A stretch of 64,000 nucleotides of DNA from Acidihalobacter_A sp037381185 (GCF_037381185.1 NZ_JARRQY010000012.1:1-64000); one strand, 5' to 3'; counted from the first letter of the stretch, positions 44,936-54,578 are shown. Translations and numbers: made by a program. Notes: a model not told the origin generated them from the letters alone.

Positions 44936-46615
44936 ATGGCAGCAGGCATCCAATCGCGCGGACGCTCCGCCACGCTTGGCCAACGCTTCGCCATCCTGAT
45001 CGGGATATTTGCGCTGGGCTTCATCATCTTCGGCGTGCTTTCCTTCCGGATCGTCGACACCGTCAAGATCAACGGCGCACTGTATAACGAAATCGTCCAG
45101 GATAAGGATCTGGTCGCCGACATCCTGCCTCCGCCCGAATACATCATCGAACCGTATCTGGTCGCCCAGGAAGCCTACCGGGCGAGCGTCGCGCATACAG
45201 GCAACAGCACCATTGCTCCTCTTATCGCCCGCTTCGAGGCACTGCACAAGCAGTACGAATCACGCCATACCTATTGGACGCATCAGACGCTGCCTCCGAA
45301 AATCGCACAAGTCCTGCTCACCGATTCCTACGCCCCGGCGCAGCAGTTCTTCCAGATCGCCAACGATGCTTTCATTCCTGCTCTACGCAGCGGCGACAGC
45401 ACTGCCGCCTCCGCAGCGCTGGATCGGATGGCAGCCGCCTACGAGGTTCATCGAAAAGCCATTGATGAAGTCGTCAACATGGCGCATGCCACCACCACCA
45501 CAGCAGAACAGCGCGGACACAGCCTGATCCGGCAGAGTTACCTGCTCCTCACCGGTGTGCTCACCGCCTCCATGTTGTTCGCCGTCGTCTTCGCGATCTT
45601 CTTCGCCCGACGCCTGCTGGCCTCGCTCGGCGGTGAACCCGACTATGCCGTCAGCATCGCGAGCAACATTGCAAATGGCGATCTAACCGAACGCATCAAG
45701 ACCCGCAAGGACGACTTATCCAGCCTGCTCGCTGCCATGAAGAGCATGCAGAACTCGCTGCAGGGAACGGTGTCCGGCGTGCGCACGGTATCGCAGCAAC
45801 TCACCTCGACCTCGCGCGATGTGGCAAACCACGGCGACGAAACCCAGAACCTGGTGCAAGCCAATCTGGTACGCACCGAGCAAATCGCCTCCGCCATCAA
45901 CGAAATGGCGGCCACCGTGCAGGAAGTGGCGCGCAACGCCGCCGAAGCCGCGGAAGCGGCCAATCAGGCCGACAATGCCTCGAATCGCGGCTCGGACGTG
46001 ATGGCGCAGACCATCGCCAGCATCGAAGCGCTGGCCTCGGAGGTCAACCGGGTGGCAGAGACCGTCAACGCGCTGGCCCGCGGCAGCGCCAGCATCGCCA
46101 CCGTACTGGAAGTCATCCAGGGTGTCGCCGAGCAAACGAACCTGCTGGCTCTGAATGCCGCCATCGAGGCCGCCCGTGCGGGCGAGCAGGGCCGGGGATT
46201 CGCCGTGGTCGCCAGCGAAGTACGCTCGCTCGCCTCACGCACCCAGGAATCCATCCAGGAAATCGAGAAGATCATCGGTTCGCTCCACTCCAGCGCGTCC
46301 GCGGCGACGAGCGCAATCGAGGATGGCCAGAAGCGTTCGGAGGAAATGCTGCAGAAAGCCTCTCTCGCGCGCGATGCCCTGACGGAAATCCGCGAGGCCG
46401 TGACGCGCATCTCGGACATGAACGCCAATATCGCCAGCGCTGCGGAAGAGCAGACCACCGTCGCCGACGACATCAACCACAACATCACCGACATCGCGAC
46501 CGCGGTGAATCAGACCGCGGGAACGGCCAAGGCAACGGCGCAAGCCGCCGACGAACTGTCCGACTACTCACAGCAGTTGGAATCCCGCATCGAGCAGTTT
46601 CGGCTGAACGGCTGA
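44936..46615 (+). CDS. methyl-accepting chemotaxis protein
   Basis: 559 residues: membrane helix at about 18-40, a periplasmic helical sensor (about 41-200), second membrane helix (about 201-224), HAMP linker, and a long coiled-coil signalling domain whose hairpin tip reads VAEQTNLLALNAAIEAARAG. It would couple to CheA/CheW. No other che gene is here. It has an AGGAG site and its stop lies 10 bases from the stop of the convergent helicase gene. The ligand is unknown. Confidence 0.93.
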   Translation: MAAGIQSRGRSATLGQRFAILIGIFALGFIIFGVLSFRIVDTVKINGALYNEIVQDKDLVADILPPPEYIIEPYLVAQEAYRASVAHTGNSTIAPLIARFEALHKQYESRHTYWTHQTLPPKIAQVLLTDSYAPAQQFFQIANDAFIPALRSGDSTAASAALDRMAAAYEVHRKAIDEVVNMAHATTTTAEQRGHSLIRQSYLLLTGVLTASMLFAVVFAIFFARRLLASLGGEPDYAVSIASNIANGDLTERIKTRKDDLSSLLAAMKSMQNSLQGTVSGVRTVSQQLTSTSRDVANHGDETQNLVQANLVRTEQIASAINEMAATVQEVARNAAEAAEAANQADNASNRGSDVMAQTIASIEALASEVNRVAETVNALARGSASIATVLEVIQGVAEQTNLLALNAAIEAARAGEQGRGFAVVASEVRSLASRTQESIQEIEKIIGSLHSSASAATSAIEDGQKRSEEMLQKASLARDALTEIREAVTRISDMNANIASAAEEQTTVADDINHNITDIATAVNQTAGTAKATAQAADELSDYSQQLESRIEQFRLNG

Positions 46616-46625
46616 CCAGGGAGAT

Positions 46626-48431
46626 TCAGTCTGCGGGCGGTTTGCGGTCGCGGGGCGGTTTCTTGCCCAGAGCCTGTCCCGCGCGGGCGGGCTTCTTCCC
46701 ACCCGTTTTGTGCGGCTTTCTAGGCGCACCTTTGGACTTGCCGCCCGGAGAGGAAGGGCCCGGCGCTTCGCCGAACACGCTGATGCGCAGCTGACGGCCG
46801 CATACCCACACCTTTTGCAGGTGGCGGAAAATTTCCTTGGGCATACCCTCGGGCAATTCGACCGTGCTGTATTGGTCCTGAATGTTGATCGGGCCGATGT
46901 AGCGGCTTTCGACGCCGGCCTCGTTGGCGATGGCACCGACGATATTCTTCGGTCCGACGCCGTGCTCACGCCCGACCTCGATGCGATAGCATCGCTTTTC
47001 ACCAGCGTCGTCCACCACCGCCCGTTTTGCACGCGGCGCATCTCTTTGGGGCCGCTCACCGCGCGGCTCCCGTTCCCGCCCCTGCTTGCGCTCGGCGGCC
47101 TTCGGCGCAGGCTCCGGCAACTGGGGTTCCAGCGGCCGTTCGAGCTGGAGAAGATAGGCAAGCGCCGCGGCGATATCAGCGGCGGGCACGTCCTGTTCGC
47201 GTGCGTAGTCGTCGACCAGCGTTCGGAAGAATGCCAGATCCTGGGACGCCAGAACTTCGCCGATACCCTGTTTGAAACGTTCCGTGCGCCGGTCGGCGAT
47301 GTCCGCGCGCGAGGGCAGACGCATCTGCTCGATGTGCTGACCGGTGGCGCGCTCGATGGCCCTCAGCATGCGCCGTTCACGCGGTGCGACGAACAGGATC
47401 GCATCGCCCGTCCTGCCGGCACGGCCGGTGCGTCCGATACGATGCACGTAGGCTTCGGTGTCGTGGGGGATGTCGTAGTTGACCACGTGACTGATGCGCG
47501 AAACATCCAGTCCACGGGCAGCCACGTCGGTCGCGACGACGATGTCGAGGGCGCCGCGCTTGAGCCGTTCGACGGTCTGCTCGCGCATGGCCTGGTTCAT
47601 GTCACCGTTGAGTGCCGCGGCCGCATAGCCCCGTGCCTCCAGCTTCTCGGCCAGCTCGGTTGTCGCGGTCTTGGTGCGCACGAAGACGATCCAGGCATCG
47701 GCCTCCTCAACCTCGAGGATTCGAGTCAACGCGTCGAGCTTGTGCAATCCGTCGACTAACCAATAGCGCTGCGTAGTGGTGGTGACCGTCGAAGTCTTCG
47801 ATTTGATACGGATCTCGACCGGATCATTGAGATGGGTATGTGCGATACGCCGGATCGCCTCGGGCATGGTCGCCGAGAACAGCGCCACCTGCCGCCCGGA
47901 CGGCGTACGCTTCAGAATCTCCTCGACGTCGTCGATGAAACCCATGCGCAACATTTCATCCGCTTCGTCGAGCACCACCGCCCGCAATTGATCGAGCCTC
48001 AGGCTGCCGCGCCGCAGATGATCCTGCACCCGTCCCGGCGTACCCACCACGACGTGCACACCACGCTTGAGTTGGCGCAGCTGCTGGTCCATCGCCTGAC
48101 CGCCGTAGACCGGCAAGACATGAAAGTCCGGCAGGTGGCGTGCATAGGTCTGCATCGCTTCGGCGACCTGGATGGCCAGTTCGCGGGTCGGCGCGAGTAC
48201 CAGAACCTGCGGCACGCGCTGCGCCGGATCGAGCCGGCTGAGCAGCGGCAGCGCGAACGCAGCCGTCTTGCCGGTGCCGGTCTGCGCCATGCCCAGCACG
48301 TCTCGCCCGTCAAGCAGCGGGGGGATGCTTTCGGCCTGGATCGGCGAGGGGGCCTCGTAACCGACTTCAGCAACGGCCTGCAATACGGGCGCGGAGAGCG
48401 CCAGCTCGGAAAAGGAAGTAACAGAGGACAT
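46626..48431 (-). CDS. deaD: DEAD-box RNA helicase (DeaD/CsdA type)
   Basis: 601 residues. Motifs: MAQTGTGKTAAFALP, LAPTRELAIQ, VLDEADEM, FSATMP, ATDVAARGLDVSR, HRIGRTGRAGR. After the helicase core comes a DbpA-like RNA-binding domain (about 480-555, RIEVGREHGVGPKNIVGAI) and a basic tail rich in Lys and Pro. It acts in ribosome assembly and mRNA decay at low temperature. The start is ATG 48431. Confidence 0.93.
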   Translation of the reverse strand: MSSVTSFSELALSAPVLQAVAEVGYEAPSPIQAESIPPLLDGRDVLGMAQTGTGKTAAFALPLLSRLDPAQRVPQVLVLAPTRELAIQVAEAMQTYARHLPDFHVLPVYGGQAMDQQLRQLKRGVHVVVGTPGRVQDHLRRGSLRLDQLRAVVLDEADEMLRMGFIDDVEEILKRTPSGRQVALFSATMPEAIRRIAHTHLNDPVEIRIKSKTSTVTTTTQRYWLVDGLHKLDALTRILEVEEADAWIVFVRTKTATTELAEKLEARGYAAAALNGDMNQAMREQTVERLKRGALDIVVATDVAARGLDVSRISHVVNYDIPHDTEAYVHRIGRTGRAGRTGDAILFVAPRERRMLRAIERATGQHIEQMRLPSRADIADRRTERFKQGIGEVLASQDLAFFRTLVDDYAREQDVPAADIAAALAYLLQLERPLEPQLPEPAPKAAERKQGREREPRGERPQRDAPRAKRAVVDDAGEKRCYRIEVGREHGVGPKNIVGAIANEAGVESRYIGPINIQDQYSTVELPEGMPKEIFRHLQKVWVCGRQLRISVFGEAPGPSSPGGKSKGAPRKPHKTGGKKPARAGQALGKKPPRDRKPPAD

Positions 48432-48600
48432 GACGGAATCTATGCGGAATCGCGTCCGCAGATGCTGGACGCTGGAGAAAGGGAGGAAAATTCTACGTTA
48501 TCTGCGAGGGGAATACTATCTATTTAAGGGAACTATCCTATGCTTTGGTTTTGAGTGCTGGCTTTCGGGCGTTTCGGCTGGCGAATTCTCGGTTTTGGTT

Positions 48601-48900
48601 TTGGGTGGGTGAAGGCGACGTATTTGCTGGCTTGGGTGATCGGTTTCGGGCGCGATTCGAGGTGCGTCGCCTCCTGTCGACTACTCGGTGAAACCTGTTT
48701 CCATTGTTGGCGCTGAGGCCCGTTTCGGGCGCGAATCAGTGGTTGGTGATTTTGATCTGACTCGGTGACGCGCCCGAGCCGATTTGTTCGGCGCATCCCT
48801 GCGCCTTACCCCTTCGGGGCTGGCGCGAAAAATCGCTCCCGGCGATTTTTTCTTTGAGTGCGCAAAGAAACCGGCGAAAGAAACGCACCCAGGTAGGATC
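48601..48900 (+). repeat. dispersed palindromic repeat, copy C with extra hairpins
   Basis: Same family as 23163-23815. TGAAGGCGACGTATTTGCTGG leads in (as in copy B), a half-copy of the core (48644-48660) follows, then the full core: TCGGGCGCG (48725-48733) with CGCGCCCGA (48769-48777), and TTTCTTTG (48849-48856) with CAAAGAAA (48863-48870). Between the two palindromes this copy carries about 60 extra bases with their own hairpins. It fills the 48432-48973 gap; no gene is supported there. Confidence 0.72.
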
Positions 48901-48948
48901 AATGCTGGAAACGCTGATTCGCGCTCGAAACAGGCCTCAACGCCAACA
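48705..48948. repeat. 35-bp terminal inverted repeats bounding copy C
   Basis: 48705-48739 and 48914-48948 are inverted copies of each other over 35 bases with three mismatches, enclosing the full core. The right end is thus a partial, reversed copy of the repeat. The whole unit of about 244 bp looks like a miniature inverted-repeat element. Confidence 0.7.
48828..48851 (-). terminator. bidirectional hairpin terminator downstream of yhiN
   Basis: AAAAATCGC (48828-48836) pairs with GCGATTTTT (48842-48850) around TCCCG. The A run gives a U-tract on the minus strand, so it can end transcripts of the flavoprotein gene (which ends at 48974). It also works in the plus direction. Confidence 0.55.
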
Positions 48949-48973
48949 AGTACACCGCCTTCAGCCACACAAA

Positions 48974-50206
48974 TCAAACAAACTGTCCCGCCACCCATCC
49001 CGACGCCCACGCCCACTGAAAGTTGTACCCTCCCAGCCAGCCGGTCACATCGACCACCTCGCCGATGAAGAACAGGCCGGGAACATTCTTGGACTCCATG
49101 GTCTTCGACGACAGCGCCTGCGTATCCACGCCGCCCAGAGTCACCTCCGCCTTGGCGTAACCCAGCGTGCCGGAAGGCATCAACTCCCAGCCATTGAGCG
49201 CCTCGGCCACCGTAGCCAAAGCTCTGTTCGACAGCTCGTTGAGCGGGCGCTCGACGCCATGCAACACGCACCACTCGCGCGCGAAACGCCGCGGCAGAAC
49301 CTCCGCCAACGTATTGGACAACAGCGCCTTACTGTTGCGCTGACCCGCCAGCCATTCGCCGGCATCGAGCCCGGGCAGCAAGTCAACGCGGATGGGCCTG
49401 CGCGGCCCCTCAGAGGCTTGGCCCTGCATCTGCCAATAGCTGGAAATCTGCAGGATCGCCGGCCCGGACACACCCCGATGGGTAATGAGCACATCTTCGC
49501 GGAAGCGCCCCGCAGGCCTTTTCCGGCCTCCATCGAATGCGGTTTCCGCCGCTACCGAGACACCCGCCAGAGGCTTGAGCGCAGTCAGCACCTCAGGTGG
49601 CAAAGCCAGCGGAACCAACGCCGCCGCAGGCGGCACCACCGGCACGCCGAACTGCTCGGCCAGGCGATAGCCGAACGGACTCGCTCCCAGCTTGGGCACT
49701 GCCAAACCGCCGCTGGCCACGACCAGCGAAGTGCAGCTCCAGCGGCCATGGTCGCCGGCGACCTCGAAACGCACGCCATCGTCTCCGGACAACCGGCGGA
49801 CGGCATCGACCGTGCAGGGGTGCAGGCGTTTTACGCCAGCTTCGTCGCAGGCGTCGAGCAGCAGATCAATGATGTCCTGCGCCGAACGACGGCAAAACAG
49901 CTGTCCATGCTTGCGCTCATGCCAGGGCACGCCCCTACGCTCCAGGCGTTCGATGAAGTCGGCCGGGGTGAAACGTGCCAGTGCCGAACGGCAGAAGTGC
50001 GGATTGCGCGACAGGTAGTTGGCCGCCGTCACCTCGCGGTTACTGAAGTTGCAGCGCCCGCCACCGGAAATGCGGATACGCTCGCCGAGCTTCGCGGCGT
50101 GATCCAACAACAGCACGCGCCGGCCGCGCGAGCCGGCTTCGGCTGCGCACATCATGCCGGCGGCACCGGCACCGATAACGATGACATCGAAAAACACGGG
50201 GATCAC
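48974..50206 (-). CDS. yhiN: HI0933/YhiN-type flavoprotein
   Basis: 410 residues. FAD fold at the start (DVIVIGAGAAGMMCAAEAG), RISGGGRCNFSN, VVASGGLAVPKLGASPFGY and the C-terminal GLFFIGEVVDVTGWLGGYNFQWAWASG. It belongs to the HI0933-like family of predicted FAD oxidoreductases whose reaction is unknown. The start is GTG 50206; no better ATG is near. Confidence 0.88.
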   Translation of the reverse strand: MIPVFFDVIVIGAGAAGMMCAAEAGSRGRRVLLLDHAAKLGERIRISGGGRCNFSNREVTAANYLSRNPHFCRSALARFTPADFIERLERRGVPWHERKHGQLFCRRSAQDIIDLLLDACDEAGVKRLHPCTVDAVRRLSGDDGVRFEVAGDHGRWSCTSLVVASGGLAVPKLGASPFGYRLAEQFGVPVVPPAAALVPLALPPEVLTALKPLAGVSVAAETAFDGGRKRPAGRFREDVLITHRGVSGPAILQISSYWQMQGQASEGPRRPIRVDLLPGLDAGEWLAGQRNSKALLSNTLAEVLPRRFAREWCVLHGVERPLNELSNRALATVAEALNGWELMPSGTLGYAKAEVTLGGVDTQALSSKTMESKNVPGLFFIGEVVDVTGWLGGYNFQWAWASGWVAGQFV

Positions 50207-50254
50207 GCGCCGAGGGAATGAAGCGCGGATTCTACCTGAGACCGATTATGCGCC

Positions 50255-50728
50255 TCACAGATATCCCAACGGCAATTCCGTACCATCCATCACCCGGCGC
50301 AGCACGAAACTCGAATGCACGCCGGTGACGCCTTCGATCCGGGTCAGACGATTGAGCAGAAATTCCTGATAGTGGTCCATGTCCGGCACCACCACCTTGA
50401 GTTGGTAGTCGGCCTCCTGGCCGGTGATGATGTAGCACTCCTGCACCTCCGGATAGCTGCGCACCTTTTCCTCGAAGGCCGCGAAGCGCTCGGGCGTGTG
50501 CCGGTCCATGCTGATGTGTACCACCACCGTCAGCGTCAGACCGAGCTTGCGCTGATCCAGCAGGGTGACGCGGCGCAGGATGATGCCTGCCTCCTCCAAC
50601 GCGCGCACCCGACGCGAACACGGCGAAGCCGACAGACCGACGCGTTCGGCCAACTCCTGATTGCTCAGGCCACCGTCGCGCTGCAACTCCTCCAGAATAC
50701 GCCGATCGAAGCGGTCGAATTTATGCAT
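50255..50728 (-). CDS. Lrp/AsnC-family transcriptional regulator
   Basis: 157 residues: N-terminal helix-turn-helix (DRRILEELQRDGGLSNQELAE, ASPCSRRVRALEEAG) and C-terminal RAM ligand domain (about 68-148). It resembles Lrp, which senses leucine and other amino acids. It is divergent from leuA with an AT-rich 300-base gap between, so control of leuA by this protein is a reasonable inference. Confidence 0.9.
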   Translation of the reverse strand: MHKFDRFDRRILEELQRDGGLSNQELAERVGLSASPCSRRVRALEEAGIILRRVTLLDQRKLGLTLTVVVHISMDRHTPERFAAFEEKVRSYPEVQECYIITGQEADYQLKVVVPDMDHYQEFLLNRLTRIEGVTGVHSSFVLRRVMDGTELPLGYL

Positions 50729-51042
50729 GTCTGCACACCATTATGATTAATCGACATAAATCGCCAAAAATATAAATTTCAAGCAATAAAACACCAATTA
50801 CATCATGATGACTCGCAAATCAGCAAACAATACGCGCATCTCACCGCATAGAATGTTCTCCAGGCTCAGCGCACTACCCCTTCGCGCCGATGCCTGGCGG
50901 AGGTGATCCCTCCCGCAGAACAAGGCATCGCGCCTTGAGGAAATCGCCGGATCATTGCGATCCGGCGCTTCCATCGAACCCCGCAGCGGCACGGGCACTA
51001 CCCCGCCCCGACCAGACGCGGCCAAGCCAACAGGAGAACCCC
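50729..51042 (+). promoter_or_regulatory. lrp/leuA divergent region with three hairpins in the leuA leader
   Basis: 50729-50830 is strongly AT-rich, fitting Lrp binding and both promoters. Three hairpins then come in series before leuA: 50897-50916 (imperfect), 50921-50937 (CAAGGC/GCCTTG) and 50946-50966 (GCCGGATC/GATCCGGC). A 33-codon ORF (50805-50906) ends at the first hairpin and contains the unusual Leu codons CTC, CTA and CTT close together, as a leader peptide might, but it has no ribosome binding site. None of the hairpins has a U-tract. Confidence 0.4.
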
Positions 51043-52740
51043 ATGTCGAGCTTCGATCATCGCAAATATCGCCCTTTCGGCCCCATCGCCAAGCGTGACC
51101 GACGCTGGCCGGATCAGGTCATCGAGCGCGCTCCACGCTGGGCCAGCGTCGACCTGCGCGACGGCAACCAGGCGCTGGTGCAGCCGATGAACGTGGATCA
51201 GAAGCTCAAGCTGTTCGACCTGTTGGTGAGCATAGGATTCAAGGAAATCGAGGTCGGCTTCCCGGCCGCCTCGCAACCGGATTTCGACTTCGTGCGTCGC
51301 ATCATCGAGGAGGGCCGCGTGCCGGACGATGTCAGCATCCAGGTGCTGGTGCAGGCGCGCGAGGAACTCATGGCCCGCACTTTCGAGTCGCTGCGCGGAG
51401 TACGGCGCGCCATCGTGCACGTCTACAACTCGACCAACCCGGCACAGCGTGAGCAGGTATTTCGCCTCGACCGCGAGGGCGTCAAGGCCATCGCCGTGCG
51501 CGGTGCGCAATGGGTGAAAGACTATGCGGCCCGGTATCCGGACACCGACTGGACCTTCCAGTACTCGCCCGAGAGCTACTCGCAGACCGAACTCGATTAC
51601 GCCGTGGAGGTGTGCGCCGCGGTCAACGAGGTGTGGCGTCCCGACCAGGGTCAGAAGGTCATTCTCAACCTTCCGGCGACCGTCGAATCGGCCACGCCGA
51701 ACGTGTTCGCCGACCAGATCGAATGGTTCTGCGACCATCTGCCGGGGCGCGAACACGTCCGCATCAGCGTGCACACCCACAACGACCGCGGTTGCGGCGT
51801 GGCGGCTGCGGAACTGGCGATGATGGCCGGCGCCGATCGCGTCGAAGGCACGCTGATGGGCAACGGCGAACGCACCGGCAACATGGACATCGTCACCATG
51901 GCGATGAACCTCTATTCGCAGGGTGTCGATCCCGAACTCGACCTGTCCGCCGCGCGCGAGATGACGGAGTGCTACACCGAATGCACCGGCATGCCGGTGC
52001 ACCCGCGTCATCCCTGGGTCGGCGAACTGGTCTACACCGCGTTCTCCGGCAGCCATCAGGACGCGATCCGCAAGGGCATGGCGCATTACCGCGAGCATCA
52101 GGGCGAAGGCTGGAACGTGCCCTACCTGCCCATCGACCCGGCCGACCTCGGCCGGCGCTACGAAGAGGTCGTGCGCATCAACAGCCAGTCCGGCAAGGGC
52201 GGCGTAGCGCACGTGCTGGAACGCGACTACGGCATCAGCCTGCCGCGCTGGCTGGCGCAGGAACTGAGCCGCGCGGTGCAGGCCGAATCCGAACGTACCG
52301 GCGGCGAAGTCACCTCGGCACGCATCCACGCGATCTTCGAGGACCAGTATTGCACGGCCCCCGCCGGCTGGGAGATGGACAGTTATGCGCTGTCGCGTGC
52401 CGGCGATACGGTCAAGGGCACGATCGGCGTCGGACGGGGCGCCGGCGCCGCCCAATGGCACGGCGAGGGCCATGGCGTGGTCGAAGCGCTGGTGGATGCA
52501 CTGGCACGCAATCACGGCATCGACGCGGTGGTCGAACAATTCGACCAGCATGCACTGTCCACCGGTACGGAAGCGAGCGCCATCGCCTGCGTACGGGTTC
52601 GGATCGATGATGCTGCAGCCTCGGCCGTCGCCTTCGGCGAAGACACCGCCGCCGCGGCACTGCAGGCCGTACTCTCGGCCGCGGGCCATGCGCTCGAGCG
52701 CAGCCCGGCAGTCGCCATGCCGACTGCCGCACAGGCCTGA
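51043..52740 (+). CDS. leuA: 2-isopropylmalate synthase (long type)
   Basis: 565 residues of the long LeuA group (KYRPFGPI near the start, as in Pseudomonas and actinobacteria). The TIM-barrel domain has SVDLRDGNQALVQPM and VHTHNDRGCGVAAAELAMMAGADRVEGTLMGNGER with the metal ligands. The C-terminal regulatory domain (about 440-550) binds leucine for feedback. It condenses acetyl-CoA with 2-oxoisovalerate. ATG 51043 has an AGGAGA site. Confidence 0.95.
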   Translation: MSSFDHRKYRPFGPIAKRDRRWPDQVIERAPRWASVDLRDGNQALVQPMNVDQKLKLFDLLVSIGFKEIEVGFPAASQPDFDFVRRIIEEGRVPDDVSIQVLVQAREELMARTFESLRGVRRAIVHVYNSTNPAQREQVFRLDREGVKAIAVRGAQWVKDYAARYPDTDWTFQYSPESYSQTELDYAVEVCAAVNEVWRPDQGQKVILNLPATVESATPNVFADQIEWFCDHLPGREHVRISVHTHNDRGCGVAAAELAMMAGADRVEGTLMGNGERTGNMDIVTMAMNLYSQGVDPELDLSAAREMTECYTECTGMPVHPRHPWVGELVYTAFSGSHQDAIRKGMAHYREHQGEGWNVPYLPIDPADLGRRYEEVVRINSQSGKGGVAHVLERDYGISLPRWLAQELSRAVQAESERTGGEVTSARIHAIFEDQYCTAPAGWEMDSYALSRAGDTVKGTIGVGRGAGAAQWHGEGHGVVEALVDALARNHGIDAVVEQFDQHALSTGTEASAIACVRVRIDDAAASAVAFGEDTAAAALQAVLSAAGHALERSPAVAMPTAAQA

Positions 52741-52748
52741 GTGTCACA

Positions 52749-52779
52749 GCCTCGCCCGTGGGCACGCCGCGGGCGAGGC
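52749..52779. terminator. GC-rich hairpin between leuA and the GGDEF gene
   Basis: GCCTCGCCCG (52749-52758) pairs with CGGGCGAGGC (52770-52779), with an 11-base loop. It sits between two convergent genes. It lacks a U-tract, so it is a likely but not textbook terminator. Confidence 0.5.
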
Positions 52780-52792
52780 AGCTCAATCTCAG

Positions 52793-53881
52793 TCAGTCTC
52801 CGAGTTCGCTAGTCGCCGGAACCGTCCCTACGCCGCCCAACTGCGGCTCGTAGGCCACGGTGTCTTTCCCGCTGCGCTTGGCCATGTACATAAGCCCGTC
52901 GACACGCTTGAGCAAACCGCTCACGCTCTCGTTTCTATGGTACTCCGTGACTCCGACGCTGGCGGTCACTCGGCATGGCAGCAATTTGTGCGTCGCCTCG
53001 CCGATGATGGCGCGGAGCTTCTCGGCGCTTGCCCGCGCGTTTTCGATCGAGGTATCCGGCAGCAGGAGCAGAAATTCTTCACCACCCCAGCGTACCAGAC
53101 AGTCGCTCCGGCGTATCTGCGCCGTGATCGCATCGGCCGTGCACCGCAGCACACGGTCCCCGGTATCGTGCCCGAGTTCGTCATTGACGCATTTGAAATC
53201 GTCAAGATCGAAGGCCACCACGGCGAGACGTCGCTCTTCATAACGATTCGTCAGATTGACGTAGCGCTGCAGCATTTCGATGCCGCCGACACGCGACATC
53301 GCGCCGGTCAGGTGATCGAAATTGACCCGTGCGTACAGATTGCGCTGATACGCGTCTAGCGAGCGTGCGTGGAACCAGGACAACATGACCGCCACGCAGT
53401 ACGCCAGCATCAGACTGACAAAGGTCAGCGAAGAGACGGACGCACGGCCATGCAGATGCGGATACAACCAGTACGCCAGCAGCGACACACAGAGCCCGAC
53501 GAACGACCAAAGCAAACCCCGCCGCGGCCCCAGCAGAAAAAAATACGCCAGGGGATACACCACGTACCAGCACAGGTTGAAGACTTCGCCGAAGCTGGAC
53601 AGGCCGCTGAAACCCTGCCCGCACAGGGTCAACAGTGCGAACAATATCAGCCCCCGGCGATAGGCCTGTTCGTTCCGGCGTTGATAGAGCACAACGGCGG
53701 GCGCCAGCAGCGGGAAGAACAATGACTGCATGGCGACGGCGTAGTCCCCATAGCGATACTGCATGTACGAGGCCGTCAGCGCCGCGGCACTTCCCAGCAA
53801 TACGGCGAGGTTGATAAAGCGCCTCTTCGAGGCGATGTACTCCTTGTCCGTCTCGTAAACAGGTCGAGCCTGCTCATTCAT
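52793..53881 (-). CDS. diguanylate cyclase, membrane-bound
   Basis: 362 residues from ATG 53881. About six membrane helices fill the first 180 residues, and a GGDEF domain follows (about 190-350). The active motif is GGEEF in VRWGGEEFLLLLP. The RxxD inhibitory site (RRSD) lies five residues before it, so product feedback by c-di-GMP is likely. It makes c-di-GMP from GTP. The sensory part is a plain membrane domain with no named family. Confidence 0.9.
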   Translation of the reverse strand: MNEQARPVYETDKEYIASKRRFINLAVLLGSAAALTASYMQYRYGDYAVAMQSLFFPLLAPAVVLYQRRNEQAYRRGLILFALLTLCGQGFSGLSSFGEVFNLCWYVVYPLAYFFLLGPRRGLLWSFVGLCVSLLAYWLYPHLHGRASVSSLTFVSLMLAYCVAVMLSWFHARSLDAYQRNLYARVNFDHLTGAMSRVGGIEMLQRYVNLTNRYEERRLAVVAFDLDDFKCVNDELGHDTGDRVLRCTADAITAQIRRSDCLVRWGGEEFLLLLPDTSIENARASAEKLRAIIGEATHKLLPCRVTASVGVTEYHRNESVSGLLKRVDGLMYMAKRSGKDTVAYEPQLGGVGTVPATSELGD

Positions 53882-53924
53882 GTTCTTCCCCACCCGAACG
53901 CCTGTTGCCCGGTGCACCGCCGAA

Positions 53925-54578
53925 TCAGCGCCAGCTCGCTACGGCCTGCCTCGCCGCCTCATTTTCCGGGCGTGCGACCAGTCCCGTTTGCCCCATGGTT
54001 ACAGAATAGACGGCTTGCGGTGCCATGGGCAGATAAACGGCGCTGCCGTAGGCGGCATCCACCAGGGGCGTGCGCAGCCATCCCGCCCGCGCCCACGCAT
54101 CGAAACCGCGCGCGGGCGCCAGAGCATATACCGTATGCGCAGCGCTGCGCGCCTGGGCGATGTCGGCATAGCGTCCGCTCAGACGTCGCAATTGATACTG
54201 CGGTTGGAACCCCAACAGCCCAAGCCACCTCTTCCACTTGAGAACCCGGGCCTGCAGCACCCACTCCTGGCCGCGTAGAACGTATTCCCGCGCACTGCCC
54301 GTCGGCAACTGAAGACGCGCCACGTACTCCGGCCCGGAGAACTGCCGGAACGTTATCCGGGCCACCGGCCTTTCGTAGAGCAATCGCTGATAGGCGCTCA
54401 GATTGAGCGCGCCCAACCCCAGTAACACGGAGGCCAGCAGAAGCAGGGAAGAAAAAGTGCCGTTCGCCCCCGCCCGCACCAGCCGGCGCTGCCGCAGATG
54501 GCCCCAACCACGGCTCAGACCGAGCAGGCCGGCCAGGCCCAAGAGCACCGCCACAGCTGCCAGTGCAGTCAGAGCCAT
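53925..54578 (-). CDS. unrecognised membrane-anchored protein
   Basis: 217 residues from ATG 54578, chosen for its GGGGAAA site; an ATG at 54599 adds 7 residues. Two hydrophobic helices lie at about 3-22 and 40-62. A soluble part follows, with FRQFSGPEYVARLQLPTG, GQEWVLQARVLKWKRW and YLPMAPQAVYSVTMGQTGLVARP. I recognise no named family; the layout resembles conserved hypothetical proteins of gammaproteobacteria. It lies about 44 bases upstream of the diguanylate cyclase on the same strand, so the two may be cotranscribed. Confidence 0.6.
   Translation of the reverse strand: MALTALAAVAVLLGLAGLLGLSRGWGHLRQRRLVRAGANGTFSSLLLLASVLLGLGALNLSAYQRLLYERPVARITFRQFSGPEYVARLQLPTGSAREYVLRGQEWVLQARVLKWKRWLGLLGFQPQYQLRRLSGRYADIAQARSAAHTVYALAPARGFDAWARAGWLRTPLVDAAYGSAVYLPMAPQAVYSVTMGQTGLVARPENEAARQAVASWR

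Noticed and set aside
50998..52689. 563-codon minus-strand ORF opposite leuA, and similar long antisense ORFs (for example 18774-20138, 56904-58256 and 4840-5889)
   Set aside because: They are shadows of real genes. High GC removes stops from the opposite strand; the translations show no family motifs.
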